Both the position numbers and the translations under genes were made by a program. 64,000 bases of DNA from Nocardioides humilatus (GTDB lineage Bacteria; Actinomycetota; Actinomycetes; Propionibacteriales; Nocardioidaceae). Positions 55,888-64,000 of this stretch are shown here, one piece after another; the first letter of the stretch is position 1; the number at the start of each line of letters is the position of its first letter. The stretch lies in the NCBI RefSeq assembly GCF_008373755.1, contig NZ_VUJV01000003.1, forward strand, positions 682,001-746,000, given 5' to 3'. The notes beneath the pieces were generated by a model. The model ran no database searches. It had not been told where the DNA came from and saw only the letters and a list, made by a program, of their open reading frames with translations.

Positions 55888-56371
55888 GTTGATGTTGGCC
55901 GAGCTCCCGAAGGAGTTCAACGACCCGGTGGCCTACGGCGACCGGTGGATCTGGTTGGCCCTGCTCGGGCTGGTGGCCGTCGGTCTCTACTACCTCGCCG
56001 TCGTGTGGTTCACCCGCGAGCAGAGCGTGCCCGGCATCGCGTGGGTCGCCACCGACTCCCCCGGCGCTCAGCAGGAGCACCTCGACCGCATCGACCGGAT
56101 CGAGGCCGACGTCCGGTCCGGCCACGCGACGGCCCGCGACGGCCACCAACAGCTGAGCGAGACCGTCCGGTCCTACGTCGGCCTGGTGACCCACCTTCCC
56201 GCCCCCACGATGACCCTGGCGGACTTCCGGCGGCAGTCGTCGCGACAGCTCACTGAGGCGATCGAGCTGATGTATCCCCCCGAGTTCGCCCCCGACGAGG
56301 TGGGCGAGGCGCAGGAGCGCTTCGCCGAGGCCGTCGCCCACGCGAGGCGCCTGGTGTCGTCGTGGAGCTGA
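55871..56371 (+). CDS. Single-helix membrane protein of the MoxR/VWA operon (DUF4381-like)
   Basis: 166 residues: one helix W-L-A-L-L-G-L-V-A-V-G-L-Y-Y-L, then a cytoplasmic helical domain (L-A-D-F-R-R-Q-S-S-R, M-Y-P-P-E-F-A-P-D-E-V). Position and size match the small membrane protein found between DUF58 and the first VWA protein in Bat-type operons. It overlaps DUF58 by 17 bp and the VWA gene by 10 bp, so the unit is tightly coupled. Not recognised with certainty. Confidence 0.72.
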   Translation: MPAAAELMLAELPKEFNDPVAYGDRWIWLALLGLVAVGLYYLAVVWFTREQSVPGIAWVATDSPGAQQEHLDRIDRIEADVRSGHATARDGHQQLSETVRSYVGLVTHLPAPTMTLADFRRQSSRQLTEAIELMYPPEFAPDEVGEAQERFAEAVAHARRLVSSWS

Positions 56372-57429
56372 GCTGGACGACGAGCGAGAGCGCGCTGCGG
56401 TGGCCGTGGCTCGTGGCCGTGCTCGTGCTGCTGGTCGTCGGGCTCCTGGTCGCCTGGGTGCGGGTCTGGTCGCGCCGCACTCCGACCGGTGCGGCCTACG
56501 TCGCTCACGCCGCGCGGCTGCGCTCGCTTCCCCGCTACCGCGCCCTCGTGCAGCGCCGCCAGCTCTTCGGCGCGCTCGGGTCCTTCGCCGCGCTCGTGGC
56601 CTGCGCGGGCGGCATCCTGCTCGGCGGTCGCGTGCAGGACACCCAGGTCATGGAGCGCAACGACTCCGCGCGCGACATCATGCTCTGCCTCGACGCCTCC
56701 GGCTCGACCGCGCCGTGGAACGTCGCCGTCATCCAGGAGCTGCGCGACATCGTCCGGGGCCTCCAGGGCGAGCGCATCGGGCTCACGGTCTGGAACAACG
56801 CGGCGATCACCAAGTTCCCGCTCACCGACGACTACGGCTTCGTCCTCGACCGTCTCGACGAGGCCGAGCAGGCGTTCGCCGGGTGGAGCGAGATCCTGCC
56901 GACCCAGGAGTTCGACGACTACACCGCCGGCACGTGGAGCGAGAACCGCGACAACCAGTCCTCCCTCGTCGCCGACGGACTCGTGTCCTGCGTCCAGCGG
57001 TTCGACCTCCTCGGCAAGAGCGAGAAGAAGCGTGGGCGGGCGGTGATCTTCGCGACCGACGGCGAACAGCGCGGCAAGGGCGTCTTCAACCTGGAGGAGG
57101 CCGCCGACTACGCCGCTGAGCGTGATGTCGCCGTCCACGTGATCGCCAATCCGGGCGAGCCCGATCGCGACGGCGACATCGCCGGACTCCAGGCGGTGGC
57201 CGACCGCACGGGCGGAAGCTTCGCGGATCTCGGCACCGACGGGTCGGCGGCCGACGTCGTCGATCGCATCGACGACCTCAAGGCGGAGCGGCTCCAGAAG
57301 CCGCCGCTCGTGCAGAAGGTCGACGAGCCGCGCACGGGCCAGGTCGTCGCCGGAATCGGGGTCCTGCTCCTCCTCCTCGTCTGGGCCGCGCAAGGCGCCA
57401 TCGCATGGGTCGAGCGGAGCACCCGATGA
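56362..57429 (+). CDS. VWA-domain membrane protein with intact MIDAS
   Basis: 355 residues. Two N-terminal helices, the extracytoplasmic or cytosolic VWA domain with D-I-M-L-C-L-D-A-S-G-S-T (DxSxS intact), A-T-D-G-E (the later MIDAS Asp), and a C-terminal helix V-V-A-G-I-G-V-L-L-L-L-L. BatA-type protein that should bind a divalent metal and partner with the second VWA protein and MoxR. The ATG-like start is GTG 56362, which overlaps the previous gene by 10 bp; the stop overlaps the next ATG by 4 bp. Confidence 0.9.
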   Translation: MELSWTTSESALRWPWLVAVLVLLVVGLLVAWVRVWSRRTPTGAAYVAHAARLRSLPRYRALVQRRQLFGALGSFAALVACAGGILLGGRVQDTQVMERNDSARDIMLCLDASGSTAPWNVAVIQELRDIVRGLQGERIGLTVWNNAAITKFPLTDDYGFVLDRLDEAEQAFAGWSEILPTQEFDDYTAGTWSENRDNQSSLVADGLVSCVQRFDLLGKSEKKRGRAVIFATDGEQRGKGVFNLEEAADYAAERDVAVHVIANPGEPDRDGDIAGLQAVADRTGGSFADLGTDGSAADVVDRIDDLKAERLQKPPLVQKVDEPRTGQVVAGIGVLLLLLVWAAQGAIAWVERSTR

Positions 57430-58337
57430 GCGGGATCGCGCTGGTCGTCGCCCGCCGGGTCGGCATCCTCATCGCCCTCCTGGTCGTGCTCTGGCAGCCT
57501 GGATTCGGCACCCGGGCGGCTCCGACCGGGGTCACCGACATCGACGTGCTCGTGGTCGTCGACCGCACCCGGTCGATGGCGGCACTCGACTACGACGGCC
57601 GCCCGCGGATCGACGGCGTGAAGCGCGACCTCGTCGACCTGGCCGATGCACTCCCCGGCTCCCGCTTCGCGCTGATGACCTTCGGGGGCGTCGCGACCCT
57701 GGAGCTCCCCTTCACCAGCGACACCTCCACCTTCGCGACGGCGGTCGACACCCTCCGCCTGGAAGGCCCGTTCGACGGCACCGGCTCCTCCACCGACCGG
57801 CCGATGACGGCGATGCAGTCGGTGCTCCAGCGTGCCGACGAGCAGCACCCCGACCGCCGCCGCATCGTGGTCTTCGTCAGCGACGGCGAGAACACCGACG
57901 GCGCCGAGCCGGCGTCGTACGACGGCCTGGAGGATCTCGTCGACGGCGGCATCGTGCTCGGCTACGGCACCGAGGACGGCGCGAAGATGCCCGCGGCCGC
58001 AGACCTCTCGGGCGACGAGGGCTTCGTCTACGACCAGGAGACGGGCGAGGACGCGATCTCCCACTTCGACGGGGGCGAGCTCGAGGCGATCGCAGAGCAG
58101 CTCGGCGTCAGCTATGCCCACCGCACCCAGCCTGGCGGGATGACGGGCATCGCCGACGGGTTCGACGCTGCCGCCGACCTCGACGAGGGTCCGGGCGCTC
58201 CGGCGAAGCACGACCTCACCTGGGTGTTCGGTCTTGTCCTCCTCGCTCTGGTCCTCGTCGAGCTGCGGTCGTGGTGGCGGGCCCTCTGGACCTCGCACGC
58301 GGCGCTGCAGCCCGTCCGACAGGAGGGCACGCCATGA
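57426..58337 (+). CDS. VWA-domain membrane protein with variant MIDAS
   Basis: 303 residues, BatB-like. Signal-anchor helix V-G-I-L-I-A-L-L-V-V-L-W, VWA core V-D-V-L-V-V-V-D-R-T-R-S-M in which DxSxS reads D-R-T-R-S (Thr in place of the middle Ser), F-V-S-D-G-E-N-T-D, and a C-terminal helix W-V-F-G-L-V-L-L-A-L-V-L. A Thr can coordinate metal through its hydroxyl, so binding may persist. 4-bp overlaps with both neighbours indicate translational coupling. Confidence 0.88.
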   Translation: MSGIALVVARRVGILIALLVVLWQPGFGTRAAPTGVTDIDVLVVVDRTRSMAALDYDGRPRIDGVKRDLVDLADALPGSRFALMTFGGVATLELPFTSDTSTFATAVDTLRLEGPFDGTGSSTDRPMTAMQSVLQRADEQHPDRRRIVVFVSDGENTDGAEPASYDGLEDLVDGGIVLGYGTEDGAKMPAAADLSGDEGFVYDQETGEDAISHFDGGELEAIAEQLGVSYAHRTQPGGMTGIADGFDAAADLDEGPGAPAKHDLTWVFGLVLLALVLVELRSWWRALWTSHAALQPVRQEGTP

Positions 58338-59047
58338 CCCGCGCACGCGTCCGACTGGTCCTCGTCGTGGCGGGCATCGTTCCGCTCGTCCTCGCGCTCG
58401 GCTTCGCGACCAAGGTGCTCGTGATGCTGTCGCACGACCGCGACGGGCGCAGCAGCTTCACCGACGGCGAATACCTCGCGGCGGCCGGGGAGTTCTCCTC
58501 GAACGGCTCCCTGAACTGGTTCGAGTCCTGGGTGAGCGCGTTCGACGAGGGGGCTGCGCGCCACGCCGACGGCGACCTGGCGGGCGCACTCGTGCTCTAC
58601 GAGAAGGCGCTCGCCGACGTGCCGCGCAAGCAGGAGTGCTCGGTGCGGATCAACGCCTCCCTGGCGCACGAGAGCCTGGGCGACGCGGCCGCCGAGGACA
58701 GCAACACCGACGAAGCCACGGCTCAGTACCAGGCCGGCATCGACGTGCTCGCCGAGGGCGGCTGCCCTACCGACGCCGGCGACCAGGAGCAGACCGACGA
58801 CGCCGCCGCTGTCGACGAGCGGCTGCGCGAGAAGCTCGAGCAGCAGAGCGAGCAGTCCGACAAGCCCGACAAGAACGGCCAGCAGGACCCGCAGGACGGC
58901 CAGCAAGACGACGGCCCGACCCCCGAGGAGCGCAGGCAGCAGCGCAAGGAGCGCCGCCTCGAGGAGCGCAACGACGACGCGATCGAGGAGCAGCAGGAAT
59001 ACGACGACTCCAACATCGACCGGGACTTCTCGCAGTACCACTGGTAA
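58334..59047 (+). CDS. TPR-like membrane protein (BatC/BatE type)
   Basis: 237 residues. Signal-anchor helix V-R-L-V-L-V-V-A-G-I-V-P-L-V, then a tetratricopeptide-like region (F-D-E-G-A-A-R-H-A-D-G-D-L-A-G-A-L then L-Y-E-K-A-L-A-D-V-P), and a very charged Gln/Asp/Arg/Glu-rich tail (about residues 165-225). It completes the MoxR-DUF58-VWA-VWA-TPR unit. The TPR part likely mediates contact with the VWA pair. The start overlaps the previous stop by 4 bp. Confidence 0.82.
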   Translation: MTRARVRLVLVVAGIVPLVLALGFATKVLVMLSHDRDGRSSFTDGEYLAAAGEFSSNGSLNWFESWVSAFDEGAARHADGDLAGALVLYEKALADVPRKQECSVRINASLAHESLGDAAAEDSNTDEATAQYQAGIDVLAEGGCPTDAGDQEQTDDAAAVDERLREKLEQQSEQSDKPDKNGQQDPQDGQQDDGPTPEERRQQRKERRLEERNDDAIEEQQEYDDSNIDRDFSQYHW

Positions 59048-59069
59048 ACCCGACATCATGTCGCGGGTA

Positions 59070-59088
59070 AAAGGTTAGCCTCACCTCC
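59070..59088 (+). promoter_or_regulatory. Iron-box-like site (IdeR/DmdR type)
   Basis: The 19-mer reads AAAGGTTAGCCTCACCTCC. Against the consensus TTAGGTTAGGCTAACCTAA it matches 13 of 19 positions, and the core A-G-G-T-T-A-G-x-C-T-x-A-C-C-T is complete. Located 90 bp before the start codon of the secreted protein gene at 59178 and upstream of its promoter. Iron-dependent regulation is inferred only. Confidence 0.5.
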
Positions 59089-59111
59089 GTAACCCCCGGG
59101 TAATTGATTCT

Positions 59112-59140
59112 TTGACTGGTCCTAGAACAAGTTCTAGAGA
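59112..59140 (+). promoter_or_regulatory. Candidate sigma-A-type promoter of the secreted protein gene
   Basis: -35 TTGACT (59112-59117) and -10 TAGAGA (59135-59140) with a 17-nt spacer. The KstR-like palindrome (59122-59137) occupies the spacer and overlaps the -10. Confidence 0.45.
59122..59137 (+). promoter_or_regulatory. KstR-like palindrome
   Basis: CTAGAACAAGTTCTAG: 7-bp half sites around AA. The inner 14 bases fit TNNAACNNGTTNNA exactly, the operator of the TetR-type steroid catabolism repressors KstR. The spacing of two bases rules out a LexA box (four-base spacer). Overlaps the presumed -10, the right place for a repressor. Confidence 0.5.
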
Positions 59141-59177
59141 TCCATGTCACATCCCTCCGAACGCATGGGGAATCAAT

Positions 59178-61106
59178 TTGTCCATCAGCACGGGGCGCTT
59201 CTCGCGCCCGTCCCTCTCTCGGGTCGCTTTCACAGCGGTGGGCACACTCGTCATCTCCACCCTCGGCGCCCTCGGCGCCTCGGGTACCGCCTCCGGCGAG
59301 ACCACGGTCTCGCCGACCGAGCCCGGCTCTCCGCCCGTCGTCCGCGACGGCACCGTCGACATCAGCGTCGACCGAGCGGCCTTCAGCTACTACCGAGCCA
59401 CCACGTCGGCCGCCTTCGCACCGATCGCAGCAACCGCGGCAGCGGGGAGCACGACCTCCTGCCGCGGCGACAACACCGCCGCCGGGGGTGTCAACAACTC
59501 GCCGCGCACCACGGTCGTGGTCACGGACCCGACCGGTGCCACCGTGCTGACGCAGGTCTCGCCGGTCCGCAACCTGAGCCTGGGCGGCTTCTTCACCAGC
59601 CCGTCCAACAAGCCGGCCGACCCGCAGCCGGCCCCGGGCAACACCAACTTCCGTGGCGACTTCACCGCGACCGCCAACTACCACGGAATGTCGGCGAGCC
59701 TGAACCTCGACGGGCGGCCGTCCGGCACCTACACGGTGACGACGACGCACCAGAACATGGTCAGGACCGGCCTCGCCGGCGCGTGCAGCATCGGCGTGCC
59801 CGGACCGGCCGGCACCATCGTGCCCGGCCCGGTCGTCGAGACCGACACGTTCGTCTACCGCCCGTGGCAGCACAAGTTCGTCGACGTGTTCGGCAACGGC
59901 AACATCCAGGCCAACGTCTCGCCCGCCGAGGTCGCCGTGCGCATCGGCACCCACACGTCCGGCGTCCTCACCGGCAAGGCGAAGTTCTACGCCCTCGACG
60001 GTGACTTCGCGCTGCCGTCCGACCCGGAGACGTGCTCGACGGACCCCGAGACCTGCATCCCGGCGGCCGCCCAGCCGTGCGACCCGGACGCCGGCTGCAC
60101 GCCCCGACTGATGGTCACCCAGCGCGGGACCACCAAGGTCGACGGCAAGGTCAACCGGCTCCAGGGCATCTTCGACCTGGAGACGAAGGCGTTCATCGCC
60201 AGCGTCGCTGTCGACGGCTACCAGCAGGTGATGATGTCGCTCGGACCGAACGACGCCTACTACCACGACGCCCTCAGCACGCTCGGCACCAAGCTGTCCG
60301 CGCAGGGCGTCGACCTGCCGGCGCTCCTCGCCACCCAGGTGGTCGTCAGCAGCAACCACAACGTCGGCACCCTCAGCCTGCTCAACGGGCTGCAGATCGA
60401 CCCGACCGGCACCGGCGGCGGCGTCACGCTGCGGTCGAAGGGCACCGTTCAGGCGGGCATCCTCCTCGACATCTACGCCAACCTCCGGCTCACCGGCGAC
60501 GCGTGCGTGCTCAACGAGGCGTCCTCGGCCAACGGCGACCGCCGCTACACCCCCAACGAGGACAACGGCTACACGGTTCGCACGTCCGACCTGCTCCCGT
60601 CCGTCCCACCTGCGGGACCGCTGGGCGCTCTGGTCGGTGGGCCGATCTTCAGCATCGAGGGCGACTTCGTCGGGGCCAACGCGCCGCTGCTCAACACCGC
60701 CAGCGCGGTGATCGGTGTCGACACCGCCGCCGACGAGCCCCACGGCTATCCGGTCTGGGTGGAGCCGTTCATCAGCTCGCCGACCCACGTCGCCAACCCG
60801 AAGCGGATGGACTACCTCGGCACGGCCACCTGGTCGGCGAGCGAGAAGCCGGTCAGCGCCACCGTGGGCTGCACGACGGTCGACTTCATGCTGGGAACCG
60901 GTGTGGCGATCTTCGACAACCCGGTCCGGGTCGGGTTCGACGAGCTCGTCGACGCCGCCACCCGGCCCAACCCGACGGTCCGCTCGGTCATCACGGCCGT
61001 CGACAGCGCGGCCGCCCAGGCGATCACCGATGTGAGCGCCAACCCGCTGGTCGCCGACCTGCTCGAGCAGGTCGTCGGTTCGCTCCCGCTGTCGTCGCTC
61101 GACTGA
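59178..61106 (+). CDS. Secreted protein of unknown family, with iron-box and KstR-like upstream sites
   Basis: 642 residues from TTG 59178 (G-G-G-G-A 7 nt upstream, then M-S-I-S-T-G-R-F-S and a signal peptide with core V-G-T-L-V-I-S-T-L-G-A-L-G). No ATG or GTG start in this frame precedes the signal peptide; an upstream TTG at 59112 lacks a Shine-Dalgarno sequence. The mature part is beta-rich, with six Cys in three places (T-S-C-R-G, G-A-C-S-I and the group T-C-S-T-D-P-E-T-C with C-D and C-T-P). No catalytic motif or anchor was recognised. A terminator follows at 61147. Confidence 0.68.
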   Translation: MSISTGRFSRPSLSRVAFTAVGTLVISTLGALGASGTASGETTVSPTEPGSPPVVRDGTVDISVDRAAFSYYRATTSAAFAPIAATAAAGSTTSCRGDNTAAGGVNNSPRTTVVVTDPTGATVLTQVSPVRNLSLGGFFTSPSNKPADPQPAPGNTNFRGDFTATANYHGMSASLNLDGRPSGTYTVTTTHQNMVRTGLAGACSIGVPGPAGTIVPGPVVETDTFVYRPWQHKFVDVFGNGNIQANVSPAEVAVRIGTHTSGVLTGKAKFYALDGDFALPSDPETCSTDPETCIPAAAQPCDPDAGCTPRLMVTQRGTTKVDGKVNRLQGIFDLETKAFIASVAVDGYQQVMMSLGPNDAYYHDALSTLGTKLSAQGVDLPALLATQVVVSSNHNVGTLSLLNGLQIDPTGTGGGVTLRSKGTVQAGILLDIYANLRLTGDACVLNEASSANGDRRYTPNEDNGYTVRTSDLLPSVPPAGPLGALVGGPIFSIEGDFVGANAPLLNTASAVIGVDTAADEPHGYPVWVEPFISSPTHVANPKRMDYLGTATWSASEKPVSATVGCTTVDFMLGTGVAIFDNPVRVGFDELVDAATRPNPTVRSVITAVDSAAAQAITDVSANPLVADLLEQVVGSLPLSSLD

Positions 61107-61146
61107 TCGGCCGCGACCCGGCCTGACAGCACGACACACCACAACG

Positions 61147-61174
61147 CAGGGCCCCCGCTACAGCGGGGGCCCTG
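61147..61174 (+). terminator. Terminator of the secreted protein gene
   Basis: Stem of about 12 bp (61147-61158 with 61163-61174) around a TACA loop, followed by T-G-C-T-T-T. 40 bp past the stop codon. Confidence 0.72.
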
Positions 61175-61209
61175 TGCTTTCCCGGGCCCGCGGCGTCGGC
61201 GGCCCCCGA

Positions 61210-61812
61210 TCAGCCGCCGAACGCCTGCTCGTAGGCCGCCGCCATCTCCTCGGTGTAGGGCCCGCTCAGACCGCAGGTGGCGACGGTGTCGCCGTCGGCC
61301 CCGATCAGGTAGCGCTCGCCCTCCTCGAAGGTGATCCCGCCCTCCAGGAGCACCTCGGCACTCCCCGCCGTCAGCGTGACGTCGTTGGCGCCGTCGCCGC
61401 CGCGGTACCAGTGGTCCGGGGTGATCCGGACCGTGTCGCCGTCGACCTCGTAGACCTCGCCCGAGAAGGCGACCTGGAGCGGTTCCAGCGCCTCGGGGGA
61501 GAACTGGATGCACATCTGCATCGAGTCCACCGGCCCCAGGGTCAGGTCGAGCACCTTGTGGACCTTGGCCTCCGTCGCGGGCTTGTCGCCGTCATCGCCG
61601 TCGGCGGTCAGGGCGATCGTCCCGCCGCCGATCACCGCGACGGCCGCGGCTGCCGCCGCGACGAGCATCCACGGCCGGCGTCGAGCAGGGGCGGTCTCGT
61701 CGTTCTCTTCGTTCATCGTCTTCTCCACCAGGTCGTCGATCCATGAGTCGGCGGACGCGTGGTGGCGTGCCGGGTCAGCCGCGTTCAGCCGGCCCTTCAG
61801 CTCGTCGTCCAT
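61210..61812 (-). CDS. Membrane protein encoded with the ECF sigma factor (possible anti-sigma factor)
   Basis: 200 residues. A cytoplasmic N-terminus (M-D-D-E-L-K-G-R-L-N) of about 50 residues, one helix A-A-A-A-A-A-V-A-V-I-G-G-G, and an extracytoplasmic beta-rich domain with two Cys (M-C-I-Q-F and A-T-C-G-L). Its ATG overlaps the sigma factor stop by one base, so the two are coupled. No HxxxCxxC zinc anti-sigma motif is present in the N-terminal region, so an anti-sigma role is inferred from context only. Confidence 0.75.
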   Translation of the reverse strand: MDDELKGRLNAADPARHHASADSWIDDLVEKTMNEENDETAPARRRPWMLVAAAAAAVAVIGGGTIALTADGDDGDKPATEAKVHKVLDLTLGPVDSMQMCIQFSPEALEPLQVAFSGEVYEVDGDTVRITPDHWYRGGDGANDVTLTAGSAEVLLEGGITFEEGERYLIGADGDTVATCGLSGPYTEEMAAAYEQAFGG

Positions 61813-62345
61813 CACCGCCTCCCTTCGCCTGGTTTCTGTCCGGCAGCACCGGGACTCTTTCGCCCGAGGTCGAGGGCGAGGCGTTGCTTGGCCCGGTGCA
61901 GCCGGATGCTGACCGCATTGGCGCTCAGGCCGGTCACGGTCGCGATCTCGCGTGGGGCCAAGCCCTCCCAGGCCCACAGCGTCACGACCTCACGGTCGAG
62001 GGTGGGGAGGCGGTCCAGCGCTTCCCTCAGATCGGCGTGGTCCGGGTCGTCGTCCTCGACGTTAGGCCGCGGCGGGTCGAGCCGCGTGATCCGTTCGACC
62101 AGGCTGAGCCGGCGCCGAGCAGCCCGCTGCGCGTTGGCGACGCAGCCGCGCGCGACGCCATAGGCCCACGGCAGCGGGTCATCAGTCGGTACGTCGTCGA
62201 GCCGCCGCCACAACACGAGGAACACGTCCGCGAGGACGTCGTCGACGGCATCGGCCGGCACCCGGCGCAGGACGTAGCGCCGCAGCGGGTCACCGACGGC
62301 ATGCGCGACCCCGCGGAAGCGGGTCTCGCGCTCGGTGCTCGCCAT
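61812..62345 (-). CDS. ECF-subfamily RNA polymerase sigma factor
   Basis: 177 residues: sigma-2 (V-G-D-P-L-R-R-Y-V-L-R-R then D-V-L-A-D-V-F-L-V-L-W-R-R and W-A-Y-G-V-A-R) and sigma-4 (A-L-D-R-L-P-T-L-D-R-E-V-V, then L-A-P-R-E-I-A-T-V-T-G-L with S-A-N-A-V-S-I-R-L-H-R-A). No additional C-terminal domain. ATG 62345 has G-G-G-A-G 10 nt upstream. Promoter target not determined. Followed by its membrane partner in one unit. Confidence 0.9.
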   Translation of the reverse strand: MASTERETRFRGVAHAVGDPLRRYVLRRVPADAVDDVLADVFLVLWRRLDDVPTDDPLPWAYGVARGCVANAQRAARRRLSLVERITRLDPPRPNVEDDDPDHADLREALDRLPTLDREVVTLWAWEGLAPREIATVTGLSANAVSIRLHRAKQRLALDLGRKSPGAAGQKPGEGRR

Positions 62346-62408
62346 GGTGCTCACACTCCCACCTGTCCGGCACCGGCCCCGGTCTTTCACGTGGGCGGAC
62401 AAAAAGCA

Positions 62409-62436
62409 CAAGGCCCCCGCCGAAGCGGGGGCCTTG
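62409..62436 (-). terminator. groEL terminator
   Basis: Perfect 12-bp stem (62409-62420 with 62425-62436), CGAA loop, followed on the minus strand by T-G-C-T-T-T-T-T-G. It lies 56 bp past the groEL stop. Confidence 0.88.
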
Positions 62437-62491
62437 TTGGTGAAGCGTTGAAGCGGGCGAACTCACCTGCGCAGAAGCTTTTTCGCTTCGC

Positions 62492-64000
<1,509 letters not shown>

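Noticed and set aside
56362-57429. Start at an ATG further upstream for the first VWA gene
   Set aside because: No in-frame ATG leaves the DUF4381-like gene intact; the GTG at 56362 with a 10-bp overlap fits the coupled operon.
46889-59047. MoxR-VWA genes as a defence or conflict island
   Set aside because: Gene content and order match the conserved housekeeping moxR1/moxR2 loci of actinobacteria; no nuclease, toxin or mobile-element genes are linked.
59122-59137. LexA/SOS box
   Set aside because: GAAC and GTTC are separated by 2 bases, while the actinobacterial LexA box has 4.
58767-61142. 791-codon minus-strand open frame
   Set aside because: Antisense to the TPR gene and the secreted protein gene, with Arg/Gly/Val-rich composition.

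Overview
The window is a high-GC actinobacterial chromosome segment, most likely from Nocardioidaceae (Nocardioides-like). This is inferred from the strong GC3 bias, frequent GTG starts, the zinc-binding S14 and L36, an acidic tail on L17, the DUF6542 protein near ispH, and MoxR loci laid out as in Mycobacterium. No species name can be given from sequence alone. I found no tRNA, rRNA, CRISPR array, prophage or insertion sequence.

Layout. 1-15.3 kb: truncated glcB (malate synthase G), then mostly single genes: SRPBCC protein, two alpha/beta hydrolases, VOC protein plus EamA exporter, a secreted GH26-like glycosidase, rnhA, a secreted SBBP beta-propeller protein, P-loop kinase plus SDR, a pair of secreted beta-sandwich proteins, an acyl-CoA thioesterase, a small membrane protein and ychF. 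15.3-24 kb: xth, a secreted M23 peptidase with BTRD1 repeats, a BcsB-like anchored protein, small secreted and membrane proteins, a YrdC/Sua5-type protein and ispH. This block looks like an expanded version of the ispH-DUF6542-ychF neighbourhood.

24-46.5 kb: the large ribosomal protein region, all on the minus strand. Transcription runs rpsJ-rplC-rplD-rplW-rplB-rpsS-rplV-rpsC-rplP-rpmC-rpsQ-rplN-rplX-rplE-rpsN-rpsH-rplF-rplR-rpsE-rpmD-rplO, then secY-adk-map, then infA-rpmJ-rpsM-rpsK-rpsD-rpoA-rplQ, ending at a strong terminator. Between map and infA lie an isochorismate synthase, a TerC membrane protein behind a yybP-ykoY (Mn2+) riboswitch, an FHA-ABC exporter (Rv1747 type) and an LLM oxidoreductase.

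46.9-59 kb: two MoxR AAA+ loci side by side. The first is membrane protein-DUF4129-DUF4350-MoxR-DUF58 with a convergent SpoIIM-like gene and an RDD gene (same order as the M. tuberculosis moxR2 region). The second is MoxR-DUF58-membrane protein-VWA-VWA-TPR (moxR1/Bat type). Both probably serve envelope protein assembly or stress tolerance. 59-64 kb: a secreted protein of unknown family behind an iron-box-like site and a KstR-like palindrome, an ECF sigma factor with a membrane partner, and groEL (cut by the window end).

A recurring signal is a TANNNT -10 element placed 5-8 nt before the start codon of many first genes, which suggests widespread leaderless transcription. The least explained items are the dual-box secreted protein, the ychF 3'-end relic, and the M23-BTRD1 and GH16-like secreted proteins.
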